Assembly: GCA_036490335.1 (NCBI GenBank)
Contig: DASXEB010000002.1
Coordinates: 62,001 to 126,000 of the forward strand
Source: Palsa-1392 sp036490335
GTDB taxonomy: Bacteria > Verrucomicrobiota > Verrucomicrobiia > Chthoniobacterales > UBA10450
Direction of reading: 5' to 3'
Length of the DNA stretch: 64,000 nt
The position numbers and the translations under genes were made by a program. Of this stretch, positions 25,987-33,325 are shown piece after piece; the stretch's first letter is position 1; every line of letters starts with the position of its first letter. Under the pieces are notes generated by a model that saw only the letters and a list, made by a program, of their open reading frames with translations, had not been told where the DNA came from and made no database searches.

Positions 25987-26804
25987 TTCGCACCGCCTTT
26001 CGCATCGCGCTTTGCCGCCTCGATCTCCCTTTCAAGAGCGCCGAGAAACAGCTCGACGATTTTTATGGTGCTGCGATCGCCGCGACGATAAATCTCGTCG
26101 AGGATGTCAAGCGTTCTGCTCATTTCCCGATCGATGCCGTGCGCTTGCAACGCCACTCCAAGGGCTTTGCGAGAGCGCTTCCCAAATGCCGGATCGCTCC
26201 CCGCGGGCAACGGACCGCGAAGGGAAACGAAGAGCGTTTCATCGGGCTTGAATCGTTCGACGTGATAAAGAAGCGTCGAGCCGCGCAAGGCTGCGAGTTC
26301 TGGCGTCGGCAGCATAGCGAGGAATTGGCCGTAGAAGCTTTTCTCGCCCGCGGCGACAAGCGCCATTCGATGAAACGGACTCAACCGGGTGATTAAGAAG
26401 CGGCCGTCGCGAAGAGCTTGCGAAAACTCGTCGCCGTTCCAGTCGATTTCTCCCGTCCTAACCCGATCGGCGACGGCCGCGCCTTTGCGATGTTCGAAGA
26501 TCGCGCCAGGCACTTCTTTTGTCGCCGCGACGGTGATTGGTCGATCGAAGCTTTTCGTTAGGCGCTTGCTTTGCCTAACGAGTGCTCCCCTGCCCTTCCT
26601 TCCTGATCGCGCTAGCTCTTTGCGAATCGCCTGTTCGGCGAATTCGTTAGTCGTTAGGCCGCGCTTTTTCGCGGCCGCGTCGATGGCCGTTTTCTCCTCT
26701 CGGGCGAGAGGGATTCGATATTTGCGCAGCGGAGCTTTCCGTTGCGCGCTCTTGGCGTTTGTCCTACCGTTCTTTTCGGGGATCTGTCGTTTGCTTTCTG
26801 TCAT
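25983..26804 (-). CDS. Hypothetical protein with ribbon-helix-helix-like N terminus
   Basis: In this 273-residue protein residues 27-65 (KYRIPLAREEKTAIDAAAKK then TTNEFAEQAIRKEL) resemble a ribbon-helix-helix or mobilisation-type DNA-binding segment. The rest (from about 80) is a globular domain without recognised relatives. Its start lies inside the end of the repressor-like gene, so the repressor, this gene and the following three to four genes seem to be one leftward operon. Three 9-mers (26555, 26573, 26651) lie in its first third. Confidence 0.6.
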   Translation of the reverse strand: MTESKRQIPEKNGRTNAKSAQRKAPLRKYRIPLAREEKTAIDAAAKKRGLTTNEFAEQAIRKELARSGRKGRGALVRQSKRLTKSFDRPITVAATKEVPGAIFEHRKGAAVADRVRTGEIDWNGDEFSQALRDGRFLITRLSPFHRMALVAAGEKSFYGQFLAMLPTPELAALRGSTLLYHVERFKPDETLFVSLRGPLPAGSDPAFGKRSRKALGVALQAHGIDREMSRTLDILDEIYRRGDRSTIKIVELFLGALEREIEAAKRDAKGGAK

Positions 26805-27621
26805 AGGGTAGCTTTCTATGGGTCTTCAGAGCCGGTAGCGTATCTGCGCTTCCGGCTCGCTTTTTTTGGTGTTGTTTTGCTTCTTCTGCCGCGACCCACG
26901 ACAGAAGGAAAAGAGTCGAAACTACGTTCGGCTTCGCGCGGTCCGACAACCACGCATTTAAGACTTGCCGCGACACACTGGCCTTCTTGGCGAGCGCGGA
27001 TTTTCTGCCTCGCGTGTTAGTGAGGCGCTTTAATTTCGAGCGAAGCTGAGGCCACGTCACGGCCGGCACAATCGGAGCAGCGTTCGCGCTTGTCAATTGT
27101 GCTTTTACATCTTCTCTATGGCGCTGCAAAAATAATCGTGCGGCTTCCTCAATTGCCGCCGAAAACTCGGGCATTTTTCCGATAGGAATTTTCTCCAGCC
27201 AGCGACCGAGAATTCGATCGGCCGAAAATGTCTTGCGGGCGGTTTTCGACAGCAGGAGCTGTCTTCGTATCGCGGAGTAGCCCTCGCAGTCGTCAGAATA
27301 TCCCAAAGGAAATTCGCTAAACAGCGCCTCGCGCGGCAATCCTTCAGCGCCAAAGGAAAGGTCGGCAAAACCGAATTGCTCATCCTCTCCAGTCTGTAGC
27401 CAGACCGGATTGAGATCGAGTTCGCGGCAGGCCTCCCAGGCGTTGCGTAGCCTCAGGGCAACGCGGCCAAGTTCCACATTGTTCAGTTGGTCCCGCGTCA
27501 TATCGATTAACGGCGCGAGCCTCGACTGACTGATTCTGAATTCACGCCTGGCAGCACGAAGTCTCTGGCCGATCGCTCGTTCGCTGTCCGGGATTTCAGG
27601 AAACGAGACATATCGCGACAC
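26764..27621 (-). CDS. XRE-type regulator with two HTH domains, repressor-like
   Basis: From GTG at 27621 (MSRYVSFPEIPDSERAIGQR) the product is about 285 residues. The N-terminal half carries a Cro/C1-type HTH (LRAARREFRISQSRLAPLID then TRDQLNNVELGRVALRL). The C-terminal part carries a second HTH-like segment (RKSALAKKASVSRQVLNAWL). It stands divergent to the small HTH protein at 27660, with only 38 bp between, which copies the repressor/ner switch of transposable phages. I infer that it represses the rightward genes. A longer frame to 27732 exists but would overlap the divergent gene. Confidence 0.65.
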   Translation of the reverse strand: MSRYVSFPEIPDSERAIGQRLRAARREFRISQSRLAPLIDMTRDQLNNVELGRVALRLRNAWEACRELDLNPVWLQTGEDEQFGFADLSFGAEGLPREALFSEFPLGYSDDCEGYSAIRRQLLLSKTARKTFSADRILGRWLEKIPIGKMPEFSAAIEEAARLFLQRHREDVKAQLTSANAAPIVPAVTWPQLRSKLKRLTNTRGRKSALAKKASVSRQVLNAWLSDRAKPNVVSTLFLLSWVAAEEAKQHQKKRAGSADTLPALKTHRKLPYDRKQTTDPRKER

Positions 27622-27659
27622 GGCTTTAACTCTAAAGCGAACAGGTATTCGGCCGCAGC
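27622..27659. promoter_or_regulatory. Divergent control region of the Mu-like island
   Basis: Only 38 bases separate the repressor-like gene (minus) from the Cro/Ner-like gene (plus), so promoters and operators must lie here or overlap the coding starts. No clear -35/-10 pair or palindrome was seen. Confidence 0.4.
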
Positions 27660-28247
27660 ATGAAAAATTTTGGGTTGCCAACTCATTCAACTCACCATAA
27701 TGGGTTGGCTCAACTCGTGAATTCGAATCCACTTTTAAGGCGTCTCAAGCGCGCGTTGATTGACGCGGGACGCGATCAAATATGGCTCGCGGCCGAAACC
27801 GGATTGTCGATTTCCTTCGTCAGAAAAATTTACTGCGGTGAGAAAAAGCCCAGCCGGCGCGCGGCTCTGAAAATCGAGTCGGCTCTTAACCAGAGAATCC
27901 TTTCAACGCCGTCTCAATATCGCGCCAGTCTGCCCGACTCGTTAGGCAAAAAAAGGCCAAACAAAACAAAGTCGGCGCGCCTAACGATTACTGCCCGCGA
28001 TACCTGGATTTTCTCTAGCGAACCCGAAGCGCGAGCCTTTGCCGAGGAAGTCGGCTTAGGCCGCATCGTCGAGCGCCGGGGTTGCCATATCCGGTTTTTG
28101 AAGCCCGCAGAGATGCTTCTCACGCCGTCAAGTGAGCGATCGCGCAAGGCCGCGCCGAGCGCTGTCATCGACATTTGGACCGGCGGCGACACGCCGTCTG
28201 ATTCTCCATTTCCGCCTAACGAACGACTAATGCCTAACAATGCCTGA
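27660..28247 (+). CDS. Cro/Ner-like HTH protein
   Basis: In this 195-residue protein an XRE-type HTH occupies about residues 24-66: LLRRLKRALIDAGRDQIWLA, then AETGLSISFVRKIYCGEKKP. The C-terminal half (ITARDTWIFSSEPEARAFAE) is of unknown fold. As first rightward gene opposite the repressor-like gene it fits a Cro or Ner role. It holds three 9-mers (27939, 27979, 28214) in three different frames. Confidence 0.6.
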   Translation: MKNFGLPTHSTHHNGLAQLVNSNPLLRRLKRALIDAGRDQIWLAAETGLSISFVRKIYCGEKKPSRRAALKIESALNQRILSTPSQYRASLPDSLGKKRPNKTKSARLTITARDTWIFSSEPEARAFAEEVGLGRIVERRGCHIRFLKPAEMLLTPSSERSRKAAPSAVIDIWTGGDTPSDSPFPPNERLMPNNA

Positions 28248-28253
28248 CGAACT

Positions 28254-28892
28254 ATGAAAAAACAAAAACTAGCCGCGCCCACCGCGGCACAAACGGAGCC
28301 GATGAGATTCAGCGGGCCGGTTCTCACTGTCGGTAAACGAGCAACCTGGGAACGTACCAAAACCTGGTTGCTCAACCTGCGCACCGGCTTGCAGGAAAAG
28401 AAACGGCAGCTCGACGAGTTGAACGGCGTTTTAGAGCAAGCCGAATCGCGTAAGGCACAATTTGAGAGCGCGGCCGCGGAAAACCCTGACGCCGCTCTAA
28501 AACTTTCGGGAGCGGAAGCGCAACTTGCGAAACTTGCTCCAAAAATTAAAGAACTTGCGCAAGCTTTGGAGCGGGACACCCAGAACGCCGCGCGGCAGTC
28601 TCATCTCGTCAGAACAACAGAGCTAAAAGACCTGCTCTTCGGCCCGTTCACAGATGGGCTCATAGCGGAGATCGCGAGCGCGCTCAGCAGGTTTCTTGGA
28701 AAATCGTGGGCACACCAAACCGCGCGCGGGCTCGCAGAAAGGAGCGAACCATATCGACAGATAATGTTCTTTTTGAATCGCCCGCCCGTGTCGGCTGAAC
28801 TTGAAGATGTCACGGGGGAGCTTGGGCTTTTGGCCGACGAAATAACGAAAATCCTCGCTGGCGAGGTAATCCTGGAGGTGCCCGCGTCATGA
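28254..28892 (+). CDS. Coiled-coil protein of unknown function, Mu-like island
   Basis: In this 212-residue protein residues 45-115 form a long coiled coil (LQEKKRQLDELNGVLEQAES then AEAQLAKLAPKIKELAQALE). The C-terminal half is alpha-helical. It overlaps the next gene by four bases (ATGA). The position between the control genes and the tape-measure-like gene suggests a phage-derived role, but no family is recognised. Confidence 0.55.
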   Translation: MKKQKLAAPTAAQTEPMRFSGPVLTVGKRATWERTKTWLLNLRTGLQEKKRQLDELNGVLEQAESRKAQFESAAAENPDAALKLSGAEAQLAKLAPKIKELAQALERDTQNAARQSHLVRTTELKDLLFGPFTDGLIAEIASALSRFLGKSWAHQTARGLAERSEPYRQIMFFLNRPPVSAELEDVTGELGLLADEITKILAGEVILEVPAS

Positions 28893-29419
28893 GTGAGTTT
28901 ACGATTCCAGCGTCGACGACCGCCGAGCAGTACAATATCGAGACGAAGCGCGGCCGAGCCAACCTGTTCAAAAAGCGGATCGAGGAGCTGACAAAGCCGA
29001 AAACTCAGGGCGGACCCGGCCTAACGACCGATCAGGCAGTTCACGAGCTACGGATCAGCGAGAATCCTGACGACCAAAAACTGCTTACCGCGATGGGCGA
29101 GCCTCCGTCCGATGTTCGCACGGACAGGCTGAAGCAAGCAAAGTGGCGGAGCGACATGATGGAACGGGCCGAGCGAAATGCTCAGGCGACGAAAACGTCG
29201 CCCGAAGTTTCCACTGCGGCGAAGCTAGCGACGAACATCGCGCACGGGCGCGCCCTCGCCTTCAACGCGCGCATTGACGAGATACAGTCCGAAGCGCGCG
29301 AGAACGGGGGACGCGAAATTTCTCTCGACGACGCGATCCGCCGGATGCGCGCCAAACCAGCCGACGCCGCGCTTCTCAAGGCGATGGAAGACCCGGCGGT
29401 CAACGATGGGCGCGCGTAA
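28889..29419 (+). CDS. Hypothetical helical protein, Mu-like island
   Basis: This 176-residue protein has two similar segments: LTTDQAVHELRISENPDDQKLL and ISLDDAIRRMRAKPADAALL, each ending in a KAMEDP or TAMGEP turn, so it looks like an internal duplication of a small helical unit. Unknown function. A 166-bp gap with no gene follows. Confidence 0.55.
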   Translation: MSEFTIPASTTAEQYNIETKRGRANLFKKRIEELTKPKTQGGPGLTTDQAVHELRISENPDDQKLLTAMGEPPSDVRTDRLKQAKWRSDMMERAERNAQATKTSPEVSTAAKLATNIAHGRALAFNARIDEIQSEARENGGREISLDDAIRRMRAKPADAALLKAMEDPAVNDGRA

Positions 29420-29585
29420 CAATCATTCATTTTCCCTTGGTTGCACTGCGGCGGCCGGGCGAGTGCGGGGCCGGTTCATGCCTCGTGATTTGCTTGGCGC
29501 TGTTGTGGGGAACCGGGCAGCGGGGCTTTTAGCATTATCCCCGTTGTCCGCGCCTTTTTCTTATGGGCGGCGTTAGCCTAACGAA

Positions 29586-29993
29586 ATGAAGCCGCCGTTC
29601 CTGGAAGTGTTCGGCTACGCCAAGGACGGCAAGAGTTGCGTAATTGCGATGCGCACTTCGATCACGGCCGAATTCGCGGAGTCGCTCACTATACAATACG
29701 AGCGCCTGGCGGCAGTTTTGAACTTGGGGGGCAATGCACGCAGCGGGACCAGTGAAATTGCCACGAGTCCAACGGAACTCCCGTTGCCGAGAGTAATTGC
29801 TCAGCTACTCCGCACGCAACCGCGCCGCTGCACCCGTAGCAGCTCCCGGAAATCTGCCGGCCAGTCAGGGGATGATCGATTTCCTCAATCTCCATCGCGA
29901 CCGATTCCTCAAGTTTCGCGCAAACAAACAAAGCGGTCCGATGCATCGGGCGAGCCTAGCAAGCCGGGTCTCAAGAAAGGAAGCAAGAAATGA
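29586..29993 (+). CDS. Hypothetical protein upstream of the tape-measure-like gene
   Basis: 135 residues with a beta-rich start (FLEVFGYAKDGKSCVIAMRT) and a basic, low-complexity tail (KKGSKK). The ATG follows a 9-mer (29576-29584) by one base. It overlaps the next small gene by four bases (ATGA), with the latter in the -1 frame. In tailed phages this place belongs to tail assembly chaperones; the sequence itself does not show this. Confidence 0.5.
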   Translation: MKPPFLEVFGYAKDGKSCVIAMRTSITAEFAESLTIQYERLAAVLNLGGNARSGTSEIATSPTELPLPRVIAQLLRTQPRRCTRSSSRKSAGQSGDDRFPQSPSRPIPQVSRKQTKRSDASGEPSKPGLKKGSKK

Positions 29994-30169
29994 GTTCGTT
30001 AGGCGCGGCCGACAAAAACGAGCGCGGCAAATCTCGTACATGCCCGAATTTCGCGCCCGGCAGCGCGCGCGCGTCTTCGCTCGGAGCGGCGACTTGGCGC
30101 GATTTTGCAACGCCATTGGGGCGAAATGCAACGGCATTGCGGGCGCGATGCCGAACGGAGCTTAGATAA
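29990..30169 (+). CDS. Small basic protein coupled to the tape-measure-like gene
   Basis: A 59-residue frame starting MSSLGAADKNERGKSRT and ending in RCRTELR. It starts by ATGA overlap with the gene before and ends by TAATG overlap with the tape-measure ATG, so it is translationally coupled on both sides, which is good evidence that it is real despite its size. It is in the -1 frame relative to the gene before. The SLG near its start is the 9-mer. Confidence 0.5.
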   Translation: MSSLGAADKNERGKSRTCPNFAPGSARASSLGAATWRDFATPLGRNATALRARCRTELR

Positions 30170-32691
30170 TGGCCGACGCCGATCGAATTCTAAGGCTCTT
30201 GCTGCAAGTCCAGGCGGACACGTCCGACCTCGGCAAAGTGCAGACCGGCGTGGCCGCGATTGCGGACGAAACGACGCAACAGGCCGCGCTTGAATCGCAG
30301 CTCGCCACGATCGCGCAGACGCGGCTCGATTTGATCGGCGCGCAGCTCTCTGGCGAGACAAGCATTTCTGCGCAATTACAACAGGAGCTTTCGGTCCGCA
30401 CCGCCATTCTCGGCGCGATGCGGGCGCAGACGCTCACGGCCGGCGATCTCGCCGCGCTCGGCGCGACGGAAGAAGGTTTGCTCGCAAAAACTGCCGTTGC
30501 CGCGGAAGGGGCGGCCGCGGGCGGTCTTCTCGCGAGCGTTAATTTCGCGAAGGCCCGCAATGAAGCTGTCATACTAGGACGTGAACTCGCCACCGGAAAC
30601 GTGCGCGCGAGCACGATGGGTGCGCTGCTCGGCTCCTTTGGCCCTTTGATCACCGTCGCCGCCGTCGCCGGCTATGGGCTTTATCAAGCCGTCGCGCACG
30701 CTTACGACGGCGTCGTCGAGATGAATAAGGAGGTCGCCAAACAGGCTGGCGAAGTTTCGGACGCGATTGGTAACTGGCTTCGCCTGGCGGACGAGACCTC
30801 CAACTTTGCCGACACGGTGAAGCTGGGCGACAAGATCGCCGCCGACCTGAAAAGAGCCGCCGGCGAGTATGCCACGTGGCGCGCGACGGAGCTGACGCTC
30901 TGGCAAAAATTCATCGACGAAATCGTCAAAATGTGGGCCGCGATTCCGGGCTTCGGCAACACGCCGAACGCGACCGCGCTCGCCGCTGGCACAGCGTCGT
31001 CGAAAAATAATCTCGTCCTGGAAATCCAAGCTCAGGCGGAGGCGATCGCGCGATCGAACAAAGCCCTCGCCGATTGGAACGCCGAACAGAAAAACGTTGC
31101 CGCTGGCATCCCCGAATTGCAGGCGAAAATCGGCGGCCTGACACAGGCGATTAGCGCGCAGCAGGCGATCATCGATAACGCCGCCAAGAAGGGGCCGAAT
31201 GCGACCGATCAGGAACTAATCAGCGCGAATGCGGCCGTGCAGGAGCGCACCCGGCTTAACGACCTCCTACAAGTCGAGCAAGGCCACCTCGATCAGCTCA
31301 ATCAGAAATGGGATCGGTACCAGCAGATCAGCGAAAAGATCGCGAATGACGAAAAGGTTCGCAAAGCCGAGCTAACGGGCGACCCCGAGCAAATCGCAGA
31401 CGCCAAAGCCGCCGCTGCGCGCCAGCAAATCCTGCGAGAGCTTGGCGACGAAAAAGGAGTGCGACAAGAGAACGTCGCGCTCGCCGACAGGGAAGCTCAG
31501 CTCGTCCACGATGCAACGCTCAGGCAGCTAGAGCACAAAGACGCGGTCGCCGCGACGAAACTGGAGCATCAACAGATCGAAGCGCTCCTCGAAAAGGAGA
31601 ATCAGGACTTGGCGCAGATGCGCGCCGAGCTGGCCGCGATCAAAGACAATCCGTTCCTCACTTACGACCAGAAAGCCGCGGCCGAGATCGCTTCGATCCC
31701 TCAGCAGATCACGAAGCTTAATCAGGAAATCCAGCAAAACAAAACGATCATGCAGAAAAGCGCGCTCGACCCGCAAGTCTGGCAGCGCGCGCAGGGCAAT
31801 ATCAACAAGGCCGCCCAAGATATTGGGCAGTTACAAATCCAGCTAAAGCTACTGCAAAGCCCGACCGCGCAGTTCGAGGCCGGGCTCGTTTCCTGGGTCA
31901 ACTCCTTTGGCTCAATCACGCATCAGTTAAGCGGACTTCTCACCAACACGCTTGGCACCGCGATTAGCGGTATTTCGAACGCAATCACCGGCCTCATTTT
32001 TAAGACGGAAACATGGGGCCAGGCTTTCTCCCAGATCGCGCAGCAAATCGTCAACGATGTCATCAACGTCGTTTTGCAAATCGCCGTGCAACAGGGCGTG
32101 CTCGCCGCGCTGCACGCTGTCTTTGGCGAAACGCTCGCGGCGAGCACGGAGGCTGTCTCCGCGCAATCGGCCGCATCTTGGGCGCCCGCTGCGACGGCTG
32201 CTTCGATCGCAACCTATGGCGGCGCGGACGTCGCCGGCATCGCGGGGCTCGCTTCGGCGATGGCCGCCGGAGTAACGATCGTCACCGGCGCGGGCGCGTT
32301 CGCGCAAGGTGGTGTGATTCCAGGGCCGCCTTCGTCGCGCGATAATCGGCTCGCGATGGTCGCTTCCGGCGAGGGCATTCTGACGGCCGCGACAGTAGCG
32401 CGCTTTGGCGGTCCGAGCTTCGTGGACTCGCTCAATCGAGGATTTTCGCTTCACGCGCCGTCGGGATTCTCTTCCGGCGGCGTCGTCGGGACATCAAGCG
32501 GGAGCCGAAGCGTTCCGCGCACTGGTTTCGGCGGCTCGGCGAGCCTGGCTGCGCCGGCCGCGCCGGCAATCAGGCAGGCTTTATTTTTCGACAAGCGCGA
32601 GGCGGTGAAATGGCTGCTCGATGATCCGCAAGGGCAAGCCGAGCTGTTCGACCTCATCAATAACAACACCCACCTGATCCGAAAAAGATGA
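30169..32691 (+). CDS. Phage tail tape-measure-like protein
   Basis: The 840-residue protein has the tape-measure build: a start MADADRILRLLLQVQADTSD, hydrophobic segments around residues 145-185 (GPLITVAAVAGYGLYQAV), a long central coiled coil (about 270-560), more hydrophobic segments (about 580-705), and the C-terminal module FAQGGVIPGPPSS with GEGILTAATVARFG, known from many tape-measure C termini. Such proteins set tail length and travel into the host. No other tail or head gene was recognised in the island. It has no copy of the 9-mer in 2.5 kb, unlike its neighbours. Confidence 0.75.
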   Translation: MADADRILRLLLQVQADTSDLGKVQTGVAAIADETTQQAALESQLATIAQTRLDLIGAQLSGETSISAQLQQELSVRTAILGAMRAQTLTAGDLAALGATEEGLLAKTAVAAEGAAAGGLLASVNFAKARNEAVILGRELATGNVRASTMGALLGSFGPLITVAAVAGYGLYQAVAHAYDGVVEMNKEVAKQAGEVSDAIGNWLRLADETSNFADTVKLGDKIAADLKRAAGEYATWRATELTLWQKFIDEIVKMWAAIPGFGNTPNATALAAGTASSKNNLVLEIQAQAEAIARSNKALADWNAEQKNVAAGIPELQAKIGGLTQAISAQQAIIDNAAKKGPNATDQELISANAAVQERTRLNDLLQVEQGHLDQLNQKWDRYQQISEKIANDEKVRKAELTGDPEQIADAKAAAARQQILRELGDEKGVRQENVALADREAQLVHDATLRQLEHKDAVAATKLEHQQIEALLEKENQDLAQMRAELAAIKDNPFLTYDQKAAAEIASIPQQITKLNQEIQQNKTIMQKSALDPQVWQRAQGNINKAAQDIGQLQIQLKLLQSPTAQFEAGLVSWVNSFGSITHQLSGLLTNTLGTAISGISNAITGLIFKTETWGQAFSQIAQQIVNDVINVVLQIAVQQGVLAALHAVFGETLAASTEAVSAQSAASWAPAATAASIATYGGADVAGIAGLASAMAAGVTIVTGAGAFAQGGVIPGPPSSRDNRLAMVASGEGILTAATVARFGGPSFVDSLNRGFSLHAPSGFSSGGVVGTSSGSRSVPRTGFGGSASLAAPAAPAIRQALFFDKREAVKWLLDDPQGQAELFDLINNNTHLIRKR

Positions 32692-33056
32692 GCGCGTTGC
32701 CTAACGAATCGGAATCGCTCACGAATTTCGAACACGATCTGCCGGACTGGGATTTTTTTTCGATCGGCTGGCTGGCTACCCGGCTGCGCGTCTCGGCGAC
32801 TCATGTCGAAGGCTTGGTCGAAACCGGCGAAATCAAATGCGCGCTCGATATACGTGGCAACGCCTCGTGCCGTCGCACCCTCCGCGTGCCACGCAAAGCG
32901 GTCATCGCGTTTTTTAACAAACGACGCGATCTCGAAACGGTCGCCGCTTCAAATCCGCGTCCGAAATATCGGTCGGAAGCGAAGGAGTGTCCGAGTCAGC
33001 CTAACGAGTCTAAGAACAGCGGCTCCCGAAAGCGAAAGGCCAGGGCGTTAAAATGA
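32688..33056 (+). CDS. Small HTH protein (excisionase/MerR-like)
   Basis: In this 122-residue protein the middle reads FSIGWLATRLRVSATHVEGL then ETGEIKCALDIRG and RVPRKAVIAFF, the winged-HTH pattern of excisionase-like DNA-binding proteins. It overlaps the tape-measure-like gene by four bases and the next gene by four, so it is tightly coupled. LPNES at the start and QPNES near the end are 9-mers. Confidence 0.6.
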   Translation: MSALPNESESLTNFEHDLPDWDFFSIGWLATRLRVSATHVEGLVETGEIKCALDIRGNASCRRTLRVPRKAVIAFFNKRRDLETVAASNPRPKYRSEAKECPSQPNESKNSGSRKRKARALK

Positions 33057-33325
33057 GCAAGCTGCGCATCTACGGGAAAATCCGCAATCTGCCACAGCGC
33101 GCTCGCGACAAGGTGCACGAATGGTACCGTCAAAATCTCACTTACTCCAAAATTCAGAAGCGTCTGAAGGCTGAGTTTGGAGTCTCGATAGCTAAGGCGT
33201 CTCTCTCGAGATATTACACGGCGCACAGCGATGAATTAATGTTTCCGGCGAATCCCGAGCAAAGGGCGTTGCCTAACGAAAAGGCGCTTGCCGTTCACGT
33301 TTATCTCCACGGGAGCGAGAAATGA
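33053..33325 (+). CDS. Mu gp27-like (DUF3486-type) HTH protein
   Basis: In this 90-residue protein the text KIRNLPQRARDKVHEWYRQN, LTYSKIQKRLKAEFGVSIAK, ASLSRYYT follows the pattern of Mu-like gp27 proteins (a short helix, a site-specific HTH and a SxSxxRY turn), though it is only about half their usual length. In Mu this family is linked with DNA packaging or middle-gene functions. Here it lies directly upstream of the transposase, to which it is coupled by ATGA overlap. Confidence 0.5.
   Translation: MSKLRIYGKIRNLPQRARDKVHEWYRQNLTYSKIQKRLKAEFGVSIAKASLSRYYTAHSDELMFPANPEQRALPNEKALAVHVYLHGSEK

Noticed and set aside
27622..27732. Longer start of the repressor-like gene
   Set aside because: It would overlap the divergent HTH gene by 73 bases; GTG at 27621 leaves the whole HTH domain intact.
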